The notes under the pieces are model-generated. The model was not told the DNA's origin and did no database searches. It worked only from the letters and a program-made list of their open reading frames with translations. This document shows, in pieces, positions 25,534-34,647 of a DNA stretch of 64,000 nucleotides. Source of the stretch: an uncultured Clostridia bacterium. Its GTDB lineage: Bacteria > Bacillota > Clostridia > TANB77 > CAG-508. Made by a program: the position numbers and the translations under genes. Numbering within the stretch: position 1 is the first letter of the stretch; every line of letters starts with the position of its first letter. The stretch spans positions 56,710-120,709 of the forward strand of contig CAPYID010000002.1 in assembly GCA_948739805.1 (NCBI GenBank). Direction: 5' to 3'.

Positions 25534-26473
25534 ATGAATAACATAATAGAAATCAAAAATCTAACAAAACAATACAAAGGATTAAAGGCTATAGACAATT
25601 TATCATTCGAAGTACATGAAGGAGAAATATTAGGACTATTACGGACCAAATGGAAGTGGTAAATCTACAACAATAAACTGTATATTATCACTATTAAATT
25701 TTAGTGAAGGAAGTATAAAGATATTTCAAAAAGAAATGAGTCCAGATGCATATGATATAAAAGAAAAATTAGGAGTTGTATTCCAGGATGTAGCAGTATT
25801 TGAAGAACTAACAGTATATGAAAATATAGACTATTTCTGTGGATTATATATAAAGGATAAAGAGAAAAGAAAACAATATATAGAAGAAGCGATAGAACTA
25901 GTGGGACTAGAAGAATTTAAAAAATTTCACCCAAAACAATTATCAGGTGGGCTTTTAAGAAGATTAAATATAGCATGTGGAATAGCACATAAACCAAAAT
26001 TAATATTTTTAGACGAACCAACTGTTGCAGTTGATCCACAAAGTAGAAACAACATATTAGATGGAATTCAAAAATTAAGAGACAATGGAGCAACAATAGT
26101 GTATACGACACATTATATGGAAGAAGTTGAAATAATCTGTGATAGAGTAATTATCTTAGATAAAGGTAAAGTATTAGCGACAGGAACAACAGATGAACTA
26201 AAAGAGCTAGCAAAAATAGAAGAAAAAGTAACGGTAGAAGTTAATGATTTAAATGAAGAATATATAGAAAAAATGAGAAAATTAGAGAATGTAGATGAAG
26301 TAACATATAATGGAAACATATTACTTGTTACATATAAAAAAGGCAAAAACAACTTAGTAGAATTAATTGATTATCTAAAAAAAGAGAGTATTAAATATAA
26401 CAAGATTTATTCAGAAAGACCAACACTTAATGATGTATTCTTAGAATTAACAGGAAAGGAACTTAGAGATTAA
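25534..26473 (+). CDS. ABC-2 exporter ATPase, +1 frameshift at CGG (25642-25644)
   Basis: ATG 25534 follows AAAGGAG and reads MNNIIEIKNLTKQYKGLKAIDN... to EGEILGLL, then CGG and a stop five codons on. Skipping the C at 25642 continues GPNGSGKSTTINCIL, the Walker A motif, and runs to 26473: 312 residues in all. Later motifs are VVFQDVAVF (Q-loop), LSGGLLRRL (signature), LIFLDEPTVAVDP (Walker B) and YTTHYMEE (switch His). Without the shift the protein would lose Walker A. It is followed by two ABC-2 permeases and preceded by a TetR gene: a drug-efflux type operon. Confidence 0.85.
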
Positions 26474-27663
26474 TGTTTATGCACAACTTTAAATATGCCT
26501 TAAAAACTCTCTTTAGGGATAGAATGCTAATATTTTGGACCTTTGCCTTTCCAATTATATTAGGAGCCTTTTTCAATATGGCATTTTCAAATATTGAAAA
26601 CAGTGAAAAATTAGAAATAATAAATATAGCAATAATAGACAATGATGAATTTCAAAATAATGAATTATATAAACAAGCATTTAAAACATTAAGTGATGAA
26701 GAAAATAAAGATAGACTATTTAATACAAAGTATGTTACAGAAGAAGAAGCAAAAGATCTATTAGAAAAAGACGAAATAACAGGATATATGTTATTAGAAG
26801 AAGATACCCCTAAAATAGTAGTTACTACAAGTGGAATCAATGAAACAATTTTAAAATATGTAGTAGAAGAGATAGTAACAAATGGTGAAATAGTTGAAAA
26901 TATAATGGAAAAAGAAATACAAAATGGAATAGGGGCAGGAATTTATAACTTATACAATTTAGACTATGAAAAAATATATAAAAATGTATTAGAAAAAACA
27001 CAAAATCAAGATGTAAAAATAAAAGATATATCAAATAACAATTTAAGTTATACAATGATAGAATTTTATACTTTAATTGCAATGGCTTGCTTATATGGTG
27101 GGATACTTGGAATGGTTGCTATTAATAAAAATTTAGCCAACATGAGTAACAATGGAAAAAGAGTATCAGTAGCACCTACACCAAAAGGAAAAGTCATTTT
27201 TAGTAGTATTCTAGCAAGTTATATAACACAATTAATAGGTTTAACTTTATTATTTATTTTTACGATATTTGTATTAAAAGTAGATTATGGAACTAATTTG
27301 CCACTAATAATATTATTAGGAATAGTAGGAAGTCTAGCTGGACTATCAATGGGAGTAGCAATTGGAACAATACTTAAGTCAAATGAAAATGTAAAAATAG
27401 GAATTATTATAGCAGTTACAATGCTAGGATGTTTTTTATCTGGAATGATGGGAATTACAATGAAGTATATAATTGATACAAATTTACCTATTGTCAATAA
27501 AATAAATCCTGCTAGTATGATAACAGATGGGTTTTATTCATTATATTATTATGATACCTTAGATAGATATTATTTTAATATAATAAGTCTGTTAGTTTTC
27601 AGTCTTATTATGATTATAGTATCGTATACAAGTTTAAGGAGGCAGAAATTTGAAAGCTTATAG
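26473..27663 (+). CDS. ABC-2 type permease
   Basis: 396 residues. One N-terminal helix (about 18-38), a roughly 150-residue extracytoplasmic domain, then five helices from about 198 on, as in YhgE/YbhR-like ABC-2 exporters. The start codon overlaps the ATPase stop (TAATG). It works with the upstream ATPase and the second permease at 27797. Confidence 0.88.
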   Translation: MFMHNFKYALKTLFRDRMLIFWTFAFPIILGAFFNMAFSNIENSEKLEIINIAIIDNDEFQNNELYKQAFKTLSDEENKDRLFNTKYVTEEEAKDLLEKDEITGYMLLEEDTPKIVVTTSGINETILKYVVEEIVTNGEIVENIMEKEIQNGIGAGIYNLYNLDYEKIYKNVLEKTQNQDVKIKDISNNNLSYTMIEFYTLIAMACLYGGILGMVAINKNLANMSNNGKRVSVAPTPKGKVIFSSILASYITQLIGLTLLFIFTIFVLKVDYGTNLPLIILLGIVGSLAGLSMGVAIGTILKSNENVKIGIIIAVTMLGCFLSGMMGITMKYIIDTNLPIVNKINPASMITDGFYSLYYYDTLDRYYFNIISLLVFSLIMIIVSYTSLRRQKFESL

Positions 27664-27665
27664 CC

Positions 27666-27748
27666 ATCTTGCGTCGTTACACTTCATTAAAAATCTAATC
27701 AACGTACAATAGTACGCCTCATAGATTTTTAATTTGTGTGCCTAGCAA
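27666..27748. repeat. Structured intergenic repeat, copy 1
   Basis: aaaaatcta (27689-27697) pairs with tagattttt (27722-27730), enclosing atcaacgtac...gtacgcctca. The flanks read gcgtcgtt and gtgtgcctagc. The same order of blocks (gcgtt, atcaacgtgc...gcacgcctca, cacgcctagcc) recurs at 55322-55432, in unrelated surroundings. Confidence 0.65.
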
Positions 27749-27796
27749 TATAACTATAATTTTCCAAATTATTTAAGTCTAGGAAAGGAAAAAGAT

Positions 27797-28945
27797 ATGA
27801 TAGTATTTAAAACATTTTTAAAAGTATTAAATAAAAGTAAAATGCCTATTATTTTGTATACAGTAATATTAGTTTTCTTTGGAGCATTTAATATGCAGAC
27901 AAGTGAAAATAGTACAAACTTTGTAGCAAGTAAACCAGACATTTTAATTATAAATAAAGATAAAGAAGAAGGGATAACTAAAAACCTAATAGAGTATATA
28001 AAAGAAAATAGTAATATAAAAGAAATAGAAAATAATGAACAAGCAATAGATGATGCATTATTTTATAGAGAAGTAAACTATATTATATATATACCAGAAA
28101 ACTATAGACAAAAATTTCTAAATGGAGAAAATCCAGAAATTGAGATAAAAAGTACAGGAGACTATCAATCAAGCTTTGCAGAAATGATGTTACAAAGATA
28201 CATACAAATAGCCAATATATATAAAGAAAACATAGAAGATGAAGATGAGCTAATAAATAAGATAAATGAAACATTATCAAAACAAACAGAAATACAAATT
28301 ACATCTAAATTAGATACAAATAACTTAGCTAAAGCATCATTTTACTATAATTTCGCAAATTATAGTATATTAGCAGGTTGTGTTTATGTAATATGTTTAA
28401 TATTATCTAGTTTCAAAGAAGAAAAGATAGCAAAAAGAACAATTATAAGTAGTATGAACTTTAGAAAGTACAATTTACAATTATTATTATCAAATAGTCT
28501 ATTTGCAATAATATTGTGGATATTTTATATAGCATTAAGTTTCATATTAGTTGGAGATATAATGTTTACTATACATGGACTAATGTACATTATAAACTCA
28601 TTAATATTTACAATCTGTGCCTTAACAATATCATTTTTAATAGGAAACTTAGTAAGAAACAAAAATGCAATAAATGGAATTATAAATGTTGTAGCATTAG
28701 GATCAAGTTTCTTATGTGGTGCATTTGTACCATTAGAATGGCTACCAGACACTGTCATAAAAATTGCTCACATATTACCATCATACTATTATATAAGTAG
28801 TAATGAGATGATATCAGATTTAGAAGTAATAAATTTTGAAACAATAAAACCAGTATTAACAAACATGGGAATTATTTTAATATTTGCAATTGGATTTACA
28901 ATTATTACTAATATAGTCTCTAGACACAAAAGAAAAATTGGATAA
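27797..28945 (+). CDS. ABC-2 type permease, second subunit
   Basis: 382 residues with the same plan as the preceding permease: an N-terminal helix (about 15-33), an extracytoplasmic domain (YIIYIPENYRQKFLNGE...) and five C-terminal helices including GSSFLCGAFVPLEWLPDTVIKIAHILPSYYY. AGGAAAGG lies upstream. It probably forms a heterodimer with the gene at 26473 and uses the ATPase at 25534. Confidence 0.86.
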   Translation: MIVFKTFLKVLNKSKMPIILYTVILVFFGAFNMQTSENSTNFVASKPDILIINKDKEEGITKNLIEYIKENSNIKEIENNEQAIDDALFYREVNYIIYIPENYRQKFLNGENPEIEIKSTGDYQSSFAEMMLQRYIQIANIYKENIEDEDELINKINETLSKQTEIQITSKLDTNNLAKASFYYNFANYSILAGCVYVICLILSSFKEEKIAKRTIISSMNFRKYNLQLLLSNSLFAIILWIFYIALSFILVGDIMFTIHGLMYIINSLIFTICALTISFLIGNLVRNKNAINGIINVVALGSSFLCGAFVPLEWLPDTVIKIAHILPSYYYISSNEMISDLEVINFETIKPVLTNMGIILIFAIGFTIITNIVSRHKRKIG

Positions 28946-29029
28946 AAATTAATTGACAACATCGAATAAAAGTGCTATTATTTTTAAGTAAATAATAAAA
29001 TTTGTAATTGTGAGTTTGGAGCGAAAAAA

Positions 29030-29449
29030 ATGGGAAGGATGTTAACACAAGCAAACCTAAATAAAACCAAGATATTTTTATATGTATTGTGTAGAGTAAT
29101 AATAGTTATAATTATATGTCTAGCAGGAGTAAGAGGATTTAATGGATTAAAAGAATGGTTTAGTAGCTTTGCGGGGATAATGAAATTTTCCATACTATTT
29201 ATAATAGGAATGGCAATAGGATTATATCCACTTATACATTTAAGAGATTCTTTAGCATTTTATGAAAATGGTATATCTGTAAATGGGAGAGAATATCTAT
29301 TTTCAGACATTGGAGACATTACTTTTTGTGACTATCGTTCAGGAATTATGACCCAACAACTCATGAAAACGAATTTACGCAATTTTAATGTAACATATAT
29401 AGAAAAACCTAAAAAAGCATATAATGAGGCATACTTAAATCAAGTTTAA
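29030..29449 (+). CDS. Small membrane protein, uncharacterised
   Basis: 139 residues. Two membrane helices (about 17-36 and 50-69) are followed by a cytosolic beta-rich tail (SLAFYENGISVNGREYLFSDIGDITFCDYRSG) that resembles membrane-associated PH-like domains. No close family was recognised. It is followed 22 bp later by another membrane-anchored unknown, and the two probably form one unit. Confidence 0.7.
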   Translation: MGRMLTQANLNKTKIFLYVLCRVIIVIIICLAGVRGFNGLKEWFSSFAGIMKFSILFIIGMAIGLYPLIHLRDSLAFYENGISVNGREYLFSDIGDITFCDYRSGIMTQQLMKTNLRNFNVTYIEKPKKAYNEAYLNQV

Positions 29450-29470
29450 TAGAAAACGGAGGAAAAGAAA

Positions 29471-30064
29471 GTGGAAACTAAGTATATTATAATTGGTGTT
29501 GTAGTAATAGTGGTACTATTTGTATTTTATTACATAAAAATAACAATAGATGAGAAAAAAGGACAAAACAGTGAAGAAAAGCAAAAAGTTAAAGACATAA
29601 TTAAAAAGATTACACCAGAAGGAGAAGACTATACAGCACTATATGCAGTATGGGAAAAAATTGACATCGGTGGAGGAGGAAGAACTGTTACAACCACAAC
29701 ACATTATTGGTACTATGCAGTAGGATTTAAGCCAGGGGAACTTTATGTAGTACCATTATCATTTGATGGTGGGGACATTAGTTATGGTGAACCTATGAAC
29801 TTTACAAAAGAGAATACAGGAATGATAAATGCTAAAGAAGGGGACAGCTGGATGAGCATTTATGATTTAGAAGGAAAAGAAATTGTATCAGTTTTAGCAG
29901 GACCAAGCAACACTAAAGACGACAAATATCACCCAGTAAATATCCAACAAAAGGAAGAATATGAGGCGTTTTGCGCATTTATAAAAGAATTTATGAAAGA
30001 AGTAAACGATTATCATAATGTTACAGTTACAGGAAAAGTTGGGAAACCATTAGCAAAAAAATAG
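29471..30064 (+). CDS. Membrane-anchored protein, uncharacterised
   Basis: 197 residues from GTG (GGAGG about 10 bases upstream). One N-terminal membrane helix (5-25) is followed by a soluble domain with a Gly/Thr-rich turn (KIDIGGGGRTVTTTTHYWYYAVGFK) and a compact end. No signal cleavage site is seen. A strong terminator follows. The family was not recognised. Confidence 0.7.
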   Translation: METKYIIIGVVVIVVLFVFYYIKITIDEKKGQNSEEKQKVKDIIKKITPEGEDYTALYAVWEKIDIGGGGRTVTTTTHYWYYAVGFKPGELYVVPLSFDGGDISYGEPMNFTKENTGMINAKEGDSWMSIYDLEGKEIVSVLAGPSNTKDDKYHPVNIQQKEEYEAFCAFIKEFMKEVNDYHNVTVTGKVGKPLAKK

Positions 30065-30080
30065 ATAAAATTATAAATTA

Positions 30081-30124
30081 AAATTCACCAAATATTACAA
30101 AAATGTAAATTTGGTGAATTTTCT
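30081..30124 (+). terminator. Intrinsic terminator
   Basis: aaattcaccaaat (30081-30093) pairs with atttggtgaattt (30109-30121), followed by T residues. Confidence 0.85.
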
Positions 30125-30207
30125 ATAAAAGTACAAATACTACTTGAAAAAATGAGAGTTAAAATATAAAATAATATAGAAAGTTTTATTAAGGGGGAAA
30201 AATAAAA

Positions 30208-31212
30208 ATGTCAATTTTGGTAACAGGTGGAACAGGATATATAGGAAGCCATACAGTAGTTGAACTATTAGAATATGGTAAAGATGTTATTATAATAGAT
30301 GATTTATCAAATAGTAAAATAGAAGTATTAGATTCAATTAAGGAGATAACAAATAAAACTCCTAAATTTTACCAAATAAATTACTTAGATAAAGAAAAAA
30401 TAAGAAAAGTATTTAAAGAACATGATATTGAAACAGTTATAAACTTTGCGGGATTTAAGGCAGTAGGAGAGTCTGTCGCTAAACCATTAATGTATTATCA
30501 CAACAATATTGGAGGAGCTATTAACTTATTAGAAGTAATGCAAGAATTTGGAGTTAAAAATTTCATTTTCAGTTCGTCTGCTACTGTATATGGTGACCCA
30601 AAAGTAACTCCTATTACTGAAGAATGTGAAGTAGGAGGAACAACTAATCCATATGGCACAAGCAAATTCATGATTGAAAAAATCTTAAAAGATTTATACA
30701 ATTCAGATAATTCATGGAATATATGTATATTAAGATACTTTAATCCAGTTGGAGCACACCAAAGTGGGCTAATAGGAGAAAACCCTAATGGAATACCAAA
30801 TAATTTAATGCCATATATTACGAAAGTAGCAAATGGAGAGCTTGAAATTTTAAGTGTATATGGAAATGATTATAGTACAAAAGATGGGACAGGGGTAAGA
30901 GACTATATTCATGTTGTAGATTTGGCAAAAGGTCATATAAAAGCAATGGAAAAATTAGAAAAAGAAAAATCAGGATTATATATTTATAATTTAGGTACAG
31001 GCACAGGATATAGTGTTTTAGAAATTATAGAAAATTTCCAGAAAGTAAATAATGTTAAAGTAAATTATAAAATAGTAGAAAGACGTCCAGGAGATATTGC
31101 AATATGTTATACAAATCCAGATAAAGCATTAAATGAACTCGAATGGAAAGCAGAAAAAGGAATAGAAGACATGTGTAGAGATTCTTGGAATTATATAAAT
31201 AATAACAAATAG
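30208..31212 (+). CDS. galE: UDP-glucose 4-epimerase
   Basis: A 334-residue short-chain dehydrogenase that interconverts UDP-glucose and UDP-galactose for surface polysaccharide synthesis. NAD-binding GGTGYIGSH at the start, NFAGFKAVGESV, the catalytic Ser region FSSSATVYGDP and YGTSK (YxxxK) are present. PVGAHQSGLIGE and GTGTGYSVLE are typical of GalE. A CpsB-type phosphatase follows 19 bp downstream, consistent with an exopolysaccharide context. Confidence 0.95.
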   Translation: MSILVTGGTGYIGSHTVVELLEYGKDVIIIDDLSNSKIEVLDSIKEITNKTPKFYQINYLDKEKIRKVFKEHDIETVINFAGFKAVGESVAKPLMYYHNNIGGAINLLEVMQEFGVKNFIFSSSATVYGDPKVTPITEECEVGGTTNPYGTSKFMIEKILKDLYNSDNSWNICILRYFNPVGAHQSGLIGENPNGIPNNLMPYITKVANGELEILSVYGNDYSTKDGTGVRDYIHVVDLAKGHIKAMEKLEKEKSGLYIYNLGTGTGYSVLEIIENFQKVNNVKVNYKIVERRPGDIAICYTNPDKALNELEWKAEKGIEDMCRDSWNYINNNK

Positions 31213-31231
31213 ATAAGAAAAAGGTGATTAA

Positions 31232-31966
31232 ATGATAGATATACATGCGCATATTTTAACTGAAATAGATGATGGAGCAAGTAGTTTCGAAGAAAGTGTA
31301 GCAATGCTCTATGAGGCGAGAAAGGCAGGGTTTTCTGGTATAGTATGCACACCACATTATATGCAACAATTCTATGAAAGAGATGTAAACTATGTAAGTA
31401 ATAAACTACAAGAATTAGAAGTTGATGCAAAAAGAGTAGGAGTTCATCTATACCAAGGTAATGAAATATATATATCAAATGAAATTTGTAAATTTATAAA
31501 TGATAAAAAAGTCACAACAATAAATAATAGTAGGTATCTATTAATAGAAAGTTCATTAGACAATAACCCTACTAAAAATTATATAGAAATTATACAAGAA
31601 ATTGTTAAAAATGGATATATTCCGATAATAGCACATCCAGAAAGATATCCATATATTCAAAAAGACATAAAATTTGCAAAAGATTTATTGAACAAAGGTG
31701 CTTTGTTACAAGCAAACTTTGCAAGTATAGATGGCTATTATGGAACACAAGCTAAAAAAACAATTATAAAATTATTTAAAAATAAAATGATACAATTTCT
31801 GGGAAGTGATGCACATAACAAGAAAACCATATATACTAACATATCTCAATACATGAAAAAAATATCAAAATATTTATCAGAAAATGAAATTGATGAGCTA
31901 GCCTATAAAAATCCTGTAAAAGTTATACACAATGAAGTGATAAATATTGATACAAGTAAATTTTAA
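31232..31966 (+). CDS. CpsB/YwqE-type tyrosine-protein phosphatase (PHP domain)
   Basis: A 244-residue metal-dependent phosphatase that removes phosphate from the bacterial tyrosine kinases controlling capsule export. Metal motifs are IDIHAHILTEIDDGA, CTPHYM, GNEIY, IAHPERYPY and LGSDAHN. No BY-kinase gene is adjacent in this window, which is unusual. AAAGGTGA precedes the start. It likely shares a transcript with galE. Confidence 0.9.
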   Translation: MIDIHAHILTEIDDGASSFEESVAMLYEARKAGFSGIVCTPHYMQQFYERDVNYVSNKLQELEVDAKRVGVHLYQGNEIYISNEICKFINDKKVTTINNSRYLLIESSLDNNPTKNYIEIIQEIVKNGYIPIIAHPERYPYIQKDIKFAKDLLNKGALLQANFASIDGYYGTQAKKTIIKLFKNKMIQFLGSDAHNKKTIYTNISQYMKKISKYLSENEIDELAYKNPVKVIHNEVINIDTSKF

Positions 31967-31983
31967 AAAATTGTAAATGAATA

Positions 31984-32041
31984 TTGACTTTTTTTATACC
32001 TAGATGTACAATGTATAATATACATAGATTACCTAGGTATA
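31984..32041 (+). promoter_or_regulatory. padR promoter with a long inverted-repeat operator
   Basis: TTGACT (31984-31989), 17 bp, TACAAT (32007-32012). tatacctag (31995-32003) and ctaggtata (32033-32041) form a perfect 9-bp inverted repeat, with an inner atgta/tacat pair. PadR repressors commonly bind such extended dyads, so autorepression is likely. Confidence 0.7.
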
Positions 32042-32058
32042 AAAAGGAGGTCAAAAAT

Positions 32059-32397
32059 ATGAAAATTAGCAAAGAATTAGCTAGAGGCAGTACAACAATG
32101 CTTATTCTTAATCTTTTACAGAATAAGAATATGTATGGGTATCAGATAATTAAGGAGCTAAGTGAGAAATCAGAAAATGTATTTGAATTAAAAGAAGGAA
32201 CACTATATCCAATATTACATGGACTAGAAAGTAAAAATCTAATTACATCTTATTGGGATGAGACAACAGCCAAAAAAAGAAAATACTATACTATTACAGA
32301 AGCTGGAAAAAAGCAATTAAAAAACCAAAAAGAAGAATGGCTTACATTCAGTACAGGAGTAAATAGAGTAATAGGAGGTGTTTCTTTTGCTAACTAA
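32059..32397 (+). CDS. PadR family transcriptional regulator
   Basis: A 112-residue winged-helix repressor: STTMLILNLLQNKNMYGYQIIKELSEKSENVFELKEGTLYPILHGLESKNLITSYW is the PadR core. ATG 32059 is set by AAGGAGG. It overlaps the SEDS gene by 11 bases, so the two are cotranscribed and probably coregulated. Confidence 0.93.
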   Translation: MKISKELARGSTTMLILNLLQNKNMYGYQIIKELSEKSENVFELKEGTLYPILHGLESKNLITSYWDETTAKKRKYYTITEAGKKQLKNQKEEWLTFSTGVNRVIGGVSFAN

Positions 32398-33757
32398 TGA
32401 ATTTTTAAATAATGTATGTAAGAAAATAAAATATAAACCCATTAGAAGTGAAATATTTGAAGAGCTAAAAAACCATATTGAAGAACAAAAAGACGAGTTA
32501 ATTCAGAATGGAACAGAAGAAAAAATAGCAGAAGAAACAGTAATTCAAAATATGGGAAATGCAGAAGAGTTAGGAAAAAATTTAAATAAAATACACAGAC
32601 CAAAATTAGATTGGAAATTATTATTACTTATAGTAATTTTAATTACTTTTGGTGTTTTAGTTGTATCAATTAAAATAAGAAACTATAATTCTGGTTTAAC
32701 AAATGTGTCAATAAATGGGGGAAAATATTTAATAGCTTTATGTGTAGCAACTACTTTAAGTATAATAATATATTTTATAGATTATAGAAAAATATCTAGA
32801 TATTCAATAATACTGTATATAATAGCTACACTATGTTTTGTAATGCCATATTTAACTGGATTTGGTGTGAACCTTAATGGAAGAATATATATGAGGATAT
32901 TTAATGAAAGCATTTTACCTACAGATATTGCGATTCCACTGTATATAATATCTTTTGTAGGTTTCATACATAATGTAAATGAAGAAACAAGAATTAAATT
33001 CATAACCAAAAGTGGAAAAAATATAAATGTAAATATAATCAAAATAATAACATTAAGCATTATTTCCTTATTTTTTGTAATGCGAGAAAGTGTTGCTACA
33101 TCAGTAATCCTAGCATTAGTATATATGATAATATCTACCATAAAATTAAGGGAAAAAGCAAAGAAATATATAGTTATACTGTGGACAATACCAATAATAC
33201 TAATAGCACTAATAATGGTTATGAACTTAAGTAATGGATTTGCTGAATATAGAATAAATAGAATATTAATAAACTTTAAACCAGAAATAGATCCACAAGG
33301 CTCAGGCTGGCAATTAATAGCTAGAAATGAAATGATAAAATCTGCAAAATTAATAGGAGAAGCGGAAGGAACCGAACTATATACTAGATTACTTTTTGAA
33401 GAAGAAAGAAATTGGGCTTTTATATCAATACTTGTAAATTATGGATGGATTGTAAGTATAGGAATGGTATTAGCAATTATATTATTAAGTGTAAAATTAA
33501 TAACAAATTCAATAAATATAAAAGAAGAGTATGGAAAATGGATAACAATAGGAATTTCTGCTATGTTTATATTAGAAAGTTTATTTAATGTTGCAATGAA
33601 CTTAGGATTTGGAGTAGTAGCAGGATTTAATCTACCTTTAATTTCTTATGGAAGACCAAGCTTAATAATAAACATAATAAGTTTAGCACTAGTATTATCA
33701 GTGTATAGAAGAAAAGATATTAATATATCTAGGGGGGAGCATTGTTCGTCTGTATAA
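32387..33757 (+). CDS. FtsW/RodA/SpoVE-family (SEDS) protein with N-terminal HAAS-like prefix
   Basis: 456 residues from TTG 32387 (AGGAGG 8 bases upstream). Residues 1-70 form a soluble prefix (EIFEELKNHIEEQKDELIQNG...AEETVIQNMGNAEELGKNL) like the HAAS/permease-prefix domain that usually accompanies PadR-regulated membrane proteins. The rest is a SEDS glycosyltransferase-like protein with about ten helices and the end motif AGFNLPLISYGRPS. SEDS proteins polymerise glycan strands. The PadR pairing suggests a conditional, perhaps stress-induced role, which is inference. Confidence 0.85.
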   Translation: MLTNEFLNNVCKKIKYKPIRSEIFEELKNHIEEQKDELIQNGTEEKIAEETVIQNMGNAEELGKNLNKIHRPKLDWKLLLLIVILITFGVLVVSIKIRNYNSGLTNVSINGGKYLIALCVATTLSIIIYFIDYRKISRYSIILYIIATLCFVMPYLTGFGVNLNGRIYMRIFNESILPTDIAIPLYIISFVGFIHNVNEETRIKFITKSGKNINVNIIKIITLSIISLFFVMRESVATSVILALVYMIISTIKLREKAKKYIVILWTIPIILIALIMVMNLSNGFAEYRINRILINFKPEIDPQGSGWQLIARNEMIKSAKLIGEAEGTELYTRLLFEEERNWAFISILVNYGWIVSIGMVLAIILLSVKLITNSINIKEEYGKWITIGISAMFILESLFNVAMNLGFGVVAGFNLPLISYGRPSLIINIISLALVLSVYRRKDINISRGEHCSSV

Positions 33758-33844
33758 AGTATAGACTTTCGTTAAAATAATGTAATATAGCAATCAAAAT
33801 AGAATAAATATATAACAGTAAAGATAAAGTAAGATGAGGTAAGA

Positions 33845-34405
33845 ATGAGTATATTAGAAATTTTATTAATTTGCATAGGGCTTGCAATGGATGCGTTTGC
33901 AGTATCAATATGCAAAGGATTAGCAATGAAAAAAATGAACTGGAGAAAAGCAATAATAATAGGACTATATTTTGGAATATTTCAAGCAGTAATGCCAATT
34001 ATAGGGTATTATCTTGGAGAAAAATTTGAAAACTTAGTAACTAGTATAGATCACTGGATAATATTAGGATTACTTGTATTCATAGGTGGAAACATGATGA
34101 AAGAATCCTTTCAAAAAGAAAATGAAGAAGCAAATGAGAATATAGACATAAAAACAATGATGATACTAGCAATAGCAACAAGTATAGATGCATTAGCAGT
34201 AGGAATAACATTTGCCTTTTTTGAAATAAACTTAATATCAGTAGTCCTAGCAATAGGAATAATAACATTTATATTATCAGTTATAGGAGTCAAAATTGGA
34301 AATAAATTTGGAGCAAAATATAAAAGAAAATCAGAATTTGTAGGAGGGTTAATATTAATTCTAATAGGTATAAAAGTATTAATGGAACACTTGGGAATAA
34401 TATAA
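33845..34405 (+). CDS. mntP: MntP-like manganese efflux pump
   Basis: A 186-residue, six-helix protein with the duplicated family motif: LAMDAFAVSICKGLAM near the start and ATSIDALAVGITFAF in the second half, each carrying the conserved Asp used for Mn2+ export. GATGAGG precedes the ATG. The 88-bp upstream gap is too short for a yybP-ykoY manganese riboswitch, and none was seen. Confidence 0.9.
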   Translation: MSILEILLICIGLAMDAFAVSICKGLAMKKMNWRKAIIIGLYFGIFQAVMPIIGYYLGEKFENLVTSIDHWIILGLLVFIGGNMMKESFQKENEEANENIDIKTMMILAIATSIDALAVGITFAFFEINLISVVLAIGIITFILSVIGVKIGNKFGAKYKRKSEFVGGLILILIGIKVLMEHLGII

Positions 34406-34416
34406 ATTTAACATAT

Positions 34417-34530
34417 GTAGGGGCACATTACATATTTTTAATGAATAATTAATAATGAATAGTTAATGATGAATAATAGATGTAGGGGCGCCCAGTAAAA
34501 TTTGCTATGCAAATTTTACTGGGCGCCCGT
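34417..34530. repeat. GTAGGGGC repeats with a perfect 20-bp hairpin
   Basis: Two family members: gtaggggcacattacat (34417-34433) and gtag followed by a perfect inverted repeat, gggcgcccagtaaaatttgc (34486-34505) and its complement (34509-34528). Between them taatgaataat-like units repeat imperfectly. It acts as a terminator candidate for mntP and belongs to a dispersed family. Confidence 0.8.
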
Positions 34531-34647
34531 TTATGTAGCAATAAATGTGAAATGTTTGTGAATTTAGCAATCACAAATTGACACTGCTAAAAATATACTA
34601 TATAATCTATTAATATCATTTATGAGAAAAAAGAAAGGAAAGAAAAA

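Noticed and set aside
28516..28800. 94-codon forward frame inside the ABC permease gene
   Set aside because: It lies entirely within a well-supported gene in another frame and has no recognisable domain.
33757..33845. Possible yybP-ykoY manganese riboswitch before mntP
   Set aside because: The gap is only about 88 bp and shows none of the conserved aptamer sequence.
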